15,092 bases of DNA from JACJXF01 sp964349045 (GTDB lineage: Bacteria; Bacteroidota; Bacteroidia; Bacteroidales; GCA-2748055), in assembly GCA_964349045.1 (NCBI GenBank), contig CAYGFI010000118.1:1-15092 (forward strand). Direction: 5' to 3'. The notes beneath the pieces were generated by a model. That model was given only the letters and a program-made list of their open reading frames with translations. It made no database searches and was not told where the DNA came from. Below, one piece after another: positions 1 through 5,221 of this stretch (the first letter of the stretch is position 1; each line of letters starts with the position of its first letter). A program made the translations under genes and the position numbers.

Positions 1-149
1 GTTTAAAAAAAATTGGCTATAATTATTTTGAATTTGAAAAAGTAGAACATTATTATGATTTATTATTTGCTACCAAGCATAAAACTGGTATTACCTTCTG
101 GAAAAAAGCTACGAGTATTAAATTTGATGGACAACGAGAATTATTTTAA
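1..149 (+). CDS. tcmP: Three-Cys-motif partner protein TcmP, C-terminal fragment (5' end outside window)
   Basis: A reading frame is open from the left edge (first full codon at position 3) to a TAA at 147-149, giving about 48 residues that end in GQRELF. The visible tail contains YYDLLFATKHKTGITFWKKA, which resembles the end of TcmP proteins as I remember them (a 'LxFATKHxxGxxFW' stretch followed by a short 'GQRxLF' end). The strongest support is context: the next gene, 11 bases downstream on the same strand, is a Gp37/Gp68 three-Cys protein, the known genomic partner of TcmP. The function of TcmP is not established to my knowledge. The fragment has no catalytic motif to inspect. The frame and stop are certain; the family call is moderately sure. 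Confidence 0.62.
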   Translation, partial: LKKIGYNYFEFEKVEHYYDLLFATKHKTGITFWKKATSIKFDGQRELF

Positions 150-160
150 ATCAAAATAAA

Positions 161-925
161 TTGGCTAGTACAAAAATTGAATGGACCGAAATAACCTGGA
201 ATCCAACAACAGGTTGCACAAAAATTTCTGAGGGATGTAAGAACTGCTATGCTGAAGCCATGTCTAAAAGGCTAAAGGCAATGGGGCATGATAAATATTC
301 AGAGGGTTTTAAATTTAAAACTCATCCGGAATCTTTAATTGAGCCTTATAACTGGAAAAAGCCAAAAGTAGTTTTTGTTAATTCGATGAGCGACTTGTTT
401 CATCAGAATATTACTCTCCCTTTTTTAAAAGAGATATTTGAGGTAATGACCGACACACCTCAGCATACGTATCAGGTACTTACCAAGCGAGCAGAGAAAC
501 TCAAGCATTATGCTTCTCATTTAAACTGGTCGGATAATATATGGCTTGGAGTATCAGTCGAAAGCCAGAAAGAAATCAGAAGGATCGATTATTTAAGAGA
601 AATGCCGGCTAAGATTAAATTTCTTTCCATCGAACCTTTAATCGCACCGCTAACAGACCTGGATTTAACCTCAATTGATTGGGTAATTGTAGGCGGTGAA
701 TCGGGACCTAAAGCCAGACCAATTAAAAAAGAATGGGTTGACTATATCCATAATCAATGTAAAGTCTATAATGTCCCATTTTTCTTTAAACAATGGGGGA
801 AACCACAATTTAATCATGATTCCGGTGATCCAACGATCAGCAAAGATCACCCGATGCACGCAAAAGGAGGATGTCAGCTGGATGGCAACATTTATAAGGC
901 AATGCCGGTTGATATTGCAATGTAG
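161..925 (+). CDS. Gp37/Gp68 family (DUF5131) three-cysteine protein
   Basis: This 254-residue protein has the full set of family motifs. The N-terminal cysteine cluster is GCTKISEGCKNCYAE, with C19, C26 and C29 (C-x6-C-x2-C). Then come VFVNSMSDLFH (71-81), QVLTKRAEKL, IWLGVSVES, FLSIEPL (154-160), WVIVGGESGPKARP (174-187) and FFFKQWG. The cysteine cluster followed by a TIM-barrel-like pattern has led to suggestions that the family is radical-SAM-like, but the spacing is not the classic CxxxCxxC and no activity is established that I know of. The start is TTG at 161: no ATG or GTG lies in a suitable place upstream in frame, and homologues begin just before the KIEWT motif, as here. It lies 11 bases after the TcmP fragment, so the two are probably co-transcribed. 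The family was first named from phage proteins and often sits in accessory DNA. The length is normal and there is no sign of damage. Confidence 0.9.
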   Translation: MASTKIEWTEITWNPTTGCTKISEGCKNCYAEAMSKRLKAMGHDKYSEGFKFKTHPESLIEPYNWKKPKVVFVNSMSDLFHQNITLPFLKEIFEVMTDTPQHTYQVLTKRAEKLKHYASHLNWSDNIWLGVSVESQKEIRRIDYLREMPAKIKFLSIEPLIAPLTDLDLTSIDWVIVGGESGPKARPIKKEWVDYIHNQCKVYNVPFFFKQWGKPQFNHDSGDPTISKDHPMHAKGGCQLDGNIYKAMPVDIAM

Positions 926-947
926 CTTCCCGGGTATCTCAGCTTAG

Positions 948-978
948 TTGATAATCATTTCTATATTTAATAACTTTG
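948..978 (+). promoter_or_regulatory. Bacteroidota-type promoter of the toxin-antitoxin cassette
   Basis: TTG at 948-950 lies 20 bases upstream of TAACTTTG (971-978), which matches the Bacteroidota -7 consensus TAnnTTTG exactly. Transcription would start near 985, about 17 bases before the antitoxin ATG at 1002. This decides the antitoxin start, because the in-frame TTG at 948 falls in the -33 box and cannot be a start codon on this transcript. The site also separates the cassette from the Gp37/Gp68 gene ending at 925. Confidence 0.6.
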
Positions 979-1001
979 ACAAGTCACAAAACCTTAGAAT
1001 T

Positions 1002-1184
1002 ATGCTAACAAAGGAAAAAGTAAATAAGTCGATTAAAAGTCTTCCAGACTCATTTACAATTGATGAGCTAATAGATCAGTTGATCCTTATGGAGAAAGTT
1101 GAAGAAGGATACAAACAATCTGAAGAAGGAAAGGTCGTGTCAAATAAGGACGTTAAAAGAATTATTGATAAATGGTCAAAATAG
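1002..1184 (+). CDS. Small antitoxin partner of a ParE/RelE toxin
   Basis: This 60-residue acidic/helical protein starts at ATG 1002, directly downstream of a good promoter. It reads LPDSFTIDELIDQLILMEKVEEG and then QSEEGKVVSNKDVKRIIDKWSK. This pattern is familiar from the short Bacteroidota proteins that precede ParE/RelE toxins; they presumably bind and neutralise the toxin, and may repress the operon. I see no clear DNA-binding fold such as ribbon-helix-helix or HTH. The gene overlaps the downstream toxin by 13 bases (toxin ATG at 1172), the usual arrangement for translational coupling in type II cassettes. The antitoxin frame is intact although the toxin is broken. An in-frame extension to TTG at 948 is possible on paper but overlaps the promoter. 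Confidence 0.75.
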   Translation: MLTKEKVNKSIKSLPDSFTIDELIDQLILMEKVEEGYKQSEEGKVVSNKDVKRIIDKWSK

Positions 1185-1472
1185 TCTGGACCGAATTATC
1201 GACCGAAGATTTAAAAGAAATATTTGATTTTATTTCTGTAGATTCTTTGCGTTATGCCACAATAACAGTTAACAAAATTTATAACCGGGCGCAGGTAATA
1301 TCTGATAATCCGTATATTAGGAAGAATTGTTCCTGAGTTTAATGAAAAGAAACTGAGGGAAATAATTTCTGACAATTACAGGATAATTTACAGAATAAAA
1401 AGCGAAGTTCAGATTGATGTTTTACGAGTATTTCATTCAGCAAGGCTTTTAAGGAAAAGTAAATTAAAATAG
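1172..1472 (+). pseudogene. ParE/RelE family toxin, frameshifted by one extra base
   Basis: The frame from ATG 1172 reads MVKIVWTELSTEDLKEIFDF and continues to SDNPYI, the N-terminal half of a ParE/RelE toxin, but then hits TGA at 1334-1336 after 54 codons. Skipping one base at about 1319 restores GRIVPEFNEKKLREIISDNY and then RIIYRI and IDVLRVFHSARLL, ending at TAG 1470-1472. The joined product, about 99 residues, has the normal length and all usual blocks, including the NPxxGRxVPEF core and the FHSARLL tail. The break is therefore one inserted base between about 1313 and 1321. No standard slippery heptamer is visible, so I favour mutation or a sequencing error over programmed frameshifting. 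The 54-residue truncated product would lack the strands that hold the catalytic or target-binding residues. In intact relatives the toxin poisons translation (RelE) or gyrase (ParE); which applies here is not decidable. Confidence 0.85.
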
Positions 1473-1496
1473 GGATTTCCCTTTAGAATTAAATAA

Positions 1497-1522
1497 GCAA
1501 CGACCATTATGATGGTTTTTGC
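1497..1522 (+). terminator. Candidate intrinsic terminator after the toxin-antitoxin cassette
   Basis: The arms GCAACGACCAT (1497-1507) and ATGGTTTTTGC (1512-1522) pair at 9 of 11 positions around a TATG loop. The inner ACCAT/ATGGT stem runs straight into five T (1516-1520). It starts 24 bases after the toxin stop. The stem is short and AT-rich, so the call is tentative. Confidence 0.4.
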
Positions 1523-1686
1523 ATTACTTCGCGAAGTTCTTTAACTTCTCTAATTTGAGCATTAATGATCGCTTTCGCTCACACTCTCACTCACACTCTT
1601 GCTCTTGCTTTTCTTGTGGGTGGTGCCCCTGCTTCAAACCACGCAACCAAATTCCTTTCTTTTTCATCTCCATTTAAAGCTTTTGT
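1507..1686 (-). pseudogene. Possible decayed coding remnant, minus strand, two internal TGA codons
   Basis: Read on the minus strand from 1686 to the TAA at 1509-1507, one frame stays open for 60 codons except for two TGA codons (complement of 1579-1581 and 1591-1593). It reads ALNGDEKERNLVAWFEAGAP, then a basic dipeptide-repeat stretch holding both stops, then AIINAQIREVKELREVMQKP and a final S. Both stops lie in GTGTGA units of the tandem repeat and would be arginine if TGA were CGA. No start codon is visible and I do not recognise the family. It could equally be a chance open frame beside a repeat. Confidence 0.25.
1573..1614. repeat. Degenerate 6-base tandem repeat, seven units
   Basis: On the plus strand the units read TTTCGC, TCACAC, TCTCAC, TCACAC, TCTTGC, TCTTGC, TTTTCT. 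Two units are exact duplicates of others, and all share a pyrimidine-rich 6-base register. On the minus strand they encode alternating arginine/lysine-type dipeptides when in the frame of the possible remnant. Confidence 0.6.
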
Positions 1687-1821
1687 TTAAAAAAAACCTT
1701 CTCCGGTTAAACAGTAGCTGGTATACCATAATGACTGTATTATTGGAAAAACCACCGGATCAGTAAAATCGCTTATTCCTACGATACTATAAACCTAATT
1801 TAATCCAAAAAACGTACCGCT

Positions 1822-2811
1822 ATGAAAACAAATCGAGAAAACCCGGTAATTGCCATCGGTTTACTATTAATAATGGTAACCTGTACCGAAATGTATAGCC
1901 AGGATTCCATTTCACAAAAATCTCAATTACTCGATCTGAAACTACAGCTTCTCGATTCAAAATTGGAATTGTTGGATGTGAAGATTAAACTCTGGGAAGC
2001 AAAACCGAAAGAACTTGATACAAAACTTGAGGAATTAAATTATAAGATCAGTTCCATGGATTTTGATCCACAAATGATGAGGTTAAAATTAAATGAGATC
2101 GATTCATTAATTAAACATAGCCAGATGAATTTCCAGTCACCTGAGAACCAGCCCCGGGATCTTGCAGAACAGGAAATTCAATTTATACCTGCTTACAAAT
2201 CAGCAATAATGCTCGACCCTGCCAGGCTTTTCGAAGGAACATTTCTTTTATCCTATGAAAGGAACCTGACAAGCTGGTTTTCAATAAATGTTGGCGGATT
2301 AGCAACCTATTCAACAACCCAGGGATTATCAAACCGCTATTTCTCAAATCAGAGTTATGAGTTTTTTGATGCAAGATCCAATCTGTACCATCCCTATGAA
2401 GGGGAAGTGATGTCGGGTGGAGGATTAAATATCCAGTTTCGGAATTACCTGCTGGCAAAATTCCCGGACCGGTTAAAAGCTCCACTGGGATTATACGCGG
2501 CGCCACAGTTTATGTATAGAAATATGAAAATAACCGGATATTACAGTGAATGGGAAGAGACAGAACCGGATACTTTTGAAATGGTTGATAAGAAAATAAT
2601 CCAGCATCTGAATATATTTGCCGGGGGTGTCATCCTTGGTATTAAAGTTCCTATTTATAAAGTGCTTGCTGTCGACTTTTTTGCCGGGGGTAATATCAGG
2701 CTGAGCAAATATAAAAATGAAACCGGCTTCACAAAGTATAAAGACTGGACAAATTTTGATTTTTCAGGTGTCTCTCCTGTAGCAGGAATTGCAATCGGAA
2801 TCCTGAAATAG
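1822..2811 (+). CDS. Exported protein with heptad coiled coil and predicted outer-membrane beta-barrel
   Basis: This 329-residue protein is of unknown specific function. A signal peptide spans about 1-27: hydrophobic IAIGLLLIMVTC, then cleavage probably after the TEMYSQ segment. C21 is not in a good lipobox (V-T-C), so a lipoprotein is less likely. Residues 36-77 form six consecutive seven-residue units (LLDLKLQ, LLDSKLE, LLDVKIK, LWEAKPK, ELDTKLE, ELNYKIS), with leucine-rich coiled-coil character continuing to about 100. From about 120 the sequence changes to alternating aromatic and glycine-rich strands (FLLSYERNLTSWFSINVGG, GGGLNIQFRNYLL, LGLYAAPQFMYR, FAGGVILGIKVP, FFAGGNIRLS) and ends GIAIGILK, typical of small beta-barrels of the DUF3575 or OmpW-like kind. 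A plausible reading is a periplasmic coiled coil attached to an outer-membrane barrel. It stands alone between intergenic gaps of 349 and 265 bases. Confidence 0.75.
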   Translation: MKTNRENPVIAIGLLLIMVTCTEMYSQDSISQKSQLLDLKLQLLDSKLELLDVKIKLWEAKPKELDTKLEELNYKISSMDFDPQMMRLKLNEIDSLIKHSQMNFQSPENQPRDLAEQEIQFIPAYKSAIMLDPARLFEGTFLLSYERNLTSWFSINVGGLATYSTTQGLSNRYFSNQSYEFFDARSNLYHPYEGEVMSGGGLNIQFRNYLLAKFPDRLKAPLGLYAAPQFMYRNMKITGYYSEWEETEPDTFEMVDKKIIQHLNIFAGGVILGIKVPIYKVLAVDFFAGGNIRLSKYKNETGFTKYKDWTNFDFSGVSPVAGIAIGILK

Positions 2812-2820
2812 TTTTATTTT
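2783..2820 (+). terminator. Weak candidate terminator overlapping the end of the barrel gene
   Basis: CAGGA (2783-2787) pairs with TCCTG (2801-2805), with two more possible A-T pairs inside. The stem is followed by the stop codon and a T-rich run at 2812-2820. The stem is short and lies inside the coding sequence. Confidence 0.25.
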
Positions 2821-3001
2821 TCTCTTTGATTGAACCCTCATAATTACTGCAAGTTATCCTCTTCTTTGTTCAGGGAATAATGTGAATATTTTGACAATCC
2901 GGGACAGATTAACTTCAAAATGATTTCTGATAAATTTTTGGAGTTAATCGTAATGCAGTGTATTATAATAACTTGCATGAATTTATTCCATGTTATAAAT
3001 A

Positions 3002-3035
3002 TTTGTATTGTACTAAAACAAAAACATTATATTTG
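3002..3035 (+). promoter_or_regulatory. Bacteroidota-type promoter for the 3077-11001 gene run
   Basis: TATATTTG at 3028-3035 matches TAnnTTTG exactly. A TTTG at 3002-3005 lies 22 bases upstream, and another TTG at 3008-3010 lies 17 bases upstream. Transcription would start near 3042 and give a leader of about 35 bases before ATG 3077. No other promoter of this quality was seen in the short gaps downstream, so it may drive the whole run. Confidence 0.55.
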
Positions 3036-3076
3036 TGATGTGTGGATAATATTCTGACCAAGTTGCTTTAATTGGT

Positions 3077-3682
3077 ATGGTAAAGTTAAACGTATTAGGA
3101 ATTTCGTACAGTCAGACCCAGTCGGGAGCGTATGCCCTGATTCTTACAGAAGAAAATGGAGAAAGGCGAATTCCCATTATTGTCGGTGGGTTTGAAGCTC
3201 AGTCGATCGCGATTGAACTGGAAGGACTAAAACCTCCCCGTCCTCTTACACACGATCTTTTCATGAATTTTGCCAAAATATTTGGCATTAGTATAAAGGA
3301 AGTTGTGATTTACAAGCTGGAAGAAGGAGTTTTTTATTCTCAGCTTCAATGCGATAACGGGATGGATAACATAACCCTGGATGCCCGCACTTCTGATGCT
3401 ATTGCACTGGCGCTTCGGTTTAAATGTCCGATATATACTACAGAAGAAATTATTGCCAAAGCAGGTATTGTTCTTGATTTCGATAAGGAGAATCCAACAT
3501 CCCCCGGAACGGTAGTAACAGAAAAGATAAGAAATCCATCAACGCAAAGTTACACATCCAATGAATTTAAAGGGTATTCACTTGAAGAACTTAATGAAAT
3601 ATTAGATGAGGCCATTGGAAATGAGGATTATGAAAGGGCTTCGAAAATCCGGGATGAAATAAACCTTAGAAAAAAGATATAA
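3077..3682 (+). CDS. Bifunctional nuclease family protein with C-terminal UVR domain
   Basis: This 201-residue protein starts MVKLNVLGISYSQTQSGAYA, the usual beginning of the bifunctional nuclease (DUF151/BFN) domain. That domain fills about residues 1-135 and includes RRIPIIVGGFEAQSIAIELE, the KPPRPLTHDLF segment and LDARTSDAIALALRFKCPIY. Residues about 167-200 (YSLEELNEILDEAIGNEDYE then RASKIRDEI) form a UVR motif, a helical hairpin known from UvrB/UvrC. In plants the BFN domain has been reported to cut both RNA and DNA; in Bacteroidota the role is not settled, and the UVR tail only hints at a nucleic-acid or partner-binding role. It is the first gene of a tight run, 9 bases before the nucleoside transporter. 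The domain order is the normal one for Bacteroidota homologues. Confidence 0.9.
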   Translation: MVKLNVLGISYSQTQSGAYALILTEENGERRIPIIVGGFEAQSIAIELEGLKPPRPLTHDLFMNFAKIFGISIKEVVIYKLEEGVFYSQLQCDNGMDNITLDARTSDAIALALRFKCPIYTTEEIIAKAGIVLDFDKENPTSPGTVVTEKIRNPSTQSYTSNEFKGYSLEELNEILDEAIGNEDYERASKIRDEINLRKKI

Positions 3683-3691
3683 TCCATTTCA

Positions 3692-5206
3692 ATGATAGTA
3701 TTAAAAAAGTTGTCGGTAATACTTCTGTTTATACTTATCATTTCAGATTTTTCGATAAATGCTGCCTCCGTTCAGAATGATTCCTTAACTCAAAAACAGC
3801 TGATTCAGTCAGTTTCGACTGATAGCCTTTCTACCCTTGAATCTGAAACAAAAGATAATGAGGTTGCTTTAAAAGCCAATCTTATCCCTTCAAAAAACAA
3901 GTATAAGTTTAACCTGCTTACACTGATTCGCGGATTAATTGGAATGTTTGTTCTTATTGTCATCGCGTATATTTTTAGCGATAACCGGAAAGCTATTCGC
4001 TGGAAAATTGTTGGTTACGGGTTGTTAATACAGATTGTACTGGCCATCGGGGTTTTACAGGTGCCATTTATTCAGACCGGTTTTGAATTTGTAGGCCGCT
4101 TATTTGTCAAAGTGCTTGATTTTACAAATGAAGGTACGCGTTTCCTGTTCAGTTCTTATTCTTCCGGAGTAATTGAAGCTCCATTACAGACATTTGCCAT
4201 TAATATTTTACCTACCATCATTTTTTTCTCTGCCCTGACTTCCGTTCTGTTCTATTTCGGAATAATTCAGAAGATTGTATGGCTAATGGCTTGGGTAATG
4301 ACCCGGGTATTGAAACTTTCGGGCGCTGAGAGCCTTTCAGTTGCCGGAAATATTTTTCTTGGCCAGACTGAATCTCCCCTGATGATCAAAGCTTACCTCG
4401 AAAAAATGAATAAATCTGAAATGCTCCTGGTTATGTCGGGTGGTATGGCAACCCTGGCCGGGGGTGTTCTGGCGGTATATATTAATTTTCTCGGGGGAGA
4501 TGATCCGGTGCAGAAGCTAATTTTTGCCAAACATCTGCTTGCCGCTTCTGTTATGGCTGCACCAGGGGTAGTTGTTATCTCAAAAATTCTGGTACCTCAA
4601 ACTGAAGATATCAGTCAGGAAGTCAAAATCACCCAGGAAAAGATAGGAAGAAATGTTTTGGATGCCATAAATAACGGTACTTATGAAGGTCTCAGGCTCG
4701 CGGTAAACGTCGCCGCCATGTTACTTGTTTTCATTGCTTTTCTGGCAATGATTAATTTCATTTTCATTAAAATTGGTACCTGGACAAACCTGAATGAATG
4801 GATCAGTTCTGTCAGTCAGGGCAGATACAACCAATTATCGCTTCAATTTTTACTGGGATATTCAATATCTCCTTTAATGTGGCTACTTGGGGTAAATGTT
4901 CATGATATAACCCTGGTAGGGTCGCTGTTGGGTGAGAAACTTATTATGACTGAGTTTGTCGGTTACATTAGTCTCGCTCATTTAAAAACTGTTGGAGCAT
5001 TTACTGATCCAAAGTCAGTTATTATGGCAACATACATGTTATGTGGTTTTGCAAATTTCGCGTCAGTTGGTATTCAGATAGGTGGAATCGGCGCGCTGGC
5101 TCCAGGTAAAAGAATCCTGCTTGCCAGGTTCGGCATGAGAGCCCTTCTTGCCGGTACTCTGGCTTCTTTGCTGTCAGCAACGATTGTTGGAGTTATTTTA
5201 TCATAA
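3692..5206 (+). CDS. Concentrative nucleoside transporter (CNT/NupC family)
   Basis: This 504-residue inner-membrane protein imports nucleosides with a proton or sodium gradient. It begins with a signal-peptide-like segment (about 1-25, KKLSVILLFILIISDFSINA) and a polar linker to about 70. The core has a first pair of helices near 77-125. The gate region includes PTIIFFSALTSVLFYFGII and the family signature LSGAESLSVAGNIFLGQTESP, with G224-Q225-T226-E227 corresponding to the substrate-binding GQTE motif. The C-terminal domain contains CGFANFASVGIQIGGIGALA (from C451), the second signature loop. The extra N-terminal stretch makes it longer than E. coli NupC, but similar forms occur in Bacteroidota. 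It sits 9 bases after the nuclease gene and 15 before the kinase. Coupling a nuclease to nucleoside uptake would suit nucleotide salvage, but this is inference because the nuclease has no export signal. Substrate and coupling ion cannot be told from sequence alone. Confidence 0.93.
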   Translation: MIVLKKLSVILLFILIISDFSINAASVQNDSLTQKQLIQSVSTDSLSTLESETKDNEVALKANLIPSKNKYKFNLLTLIRGLIGMFVLIVIAYIFSDNRKAIRWKIVGYGLLIQIVLAIGVLQVPFIQTGFEFVGRLFVKVLDFTNEGTRFLFSSYSSGVIEAPLQTFAINILPTIIFFSALTSVLFYFGIIQKIVWLMAWVMTRVLKLSGAESLSVAGNIFLGQTESPLMIKAYLEKMNKSEMLLVMSGGMATLAGGVLAVYINFLGGDDPVQKLIFAKHLLAASVMAAPGVVVISKILVPQTEDISQEVKITQEKIGRNVLDAINNGTYEGLRLAVNVAAMLLVFIAFLAMINFIFIKIGTWTNLNEWISSVSQGRYNQLSLQFLLGYSISPLMWLLGVNVHDITLVGSLLGEKLIMTEFVGYISLAHLKTVGAFTDPKSVIMATYMLCGFANFASVGIQIGGIGALAPGKRILLARFGMRALLAGTLASLLSATIVGVILS

Positions 5207-5221
5207 ACAGGAAGTACTGAA

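Larger units (their letters stand above)
1473..1821. other. Gene-free 349-base intergenic region with hairpins and repeats
   Basis: No convincing gene is present on either strand. The region holds the candidate terminator at 1497-1522 and a perfect 12-base palindrome ACTTCGCGAAGT at 1526-1537. A second hairpin overlaps that palindrome: GAAGTT (1533-1538) with AACTTC (1543-1548). Further on are a degenerate 6-base tandem repeat at 1573-1614 and a perfect 10-base palindrome TGGTATACCA at 1719-1728. No TAnnTTTG promoter is visible ahead of the gene at 1822. The minus strand carries a possible decayed coding frame, listed separately. Confidence 0.6.

Noticed and set aside
948..1001. N-terminal extension of the antitoxin from TTG at 948
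   Set aside because: The TTG is the -33 element of a good promoter whose -7 element is at 971-978, so transcription begins downstream of it. ATG 1002 is preferred.
1719..1728. Perfect palindrome TGGTATACCA as an operator for the gene at 1822
   Set aside because: It lies about 90 bases upstream with no promoter identified beside it, and a 10-base palindrome can occur by chance.
1730..1765. Eleven-codon frame MTVLLEKPPDQ upstream of the barrel gene
   Set aside because: Too short, with no promoter or coupling to the next gene and no recognisable leader-peptide feature.
2775..2805. TCCTG / CAGGA / TCCTG alternating stems as an attenuator
   Set aside because: They lie at the 3' end of a coding sequence, stems are only five bases, and no downstream gene is close enough to be controlled.
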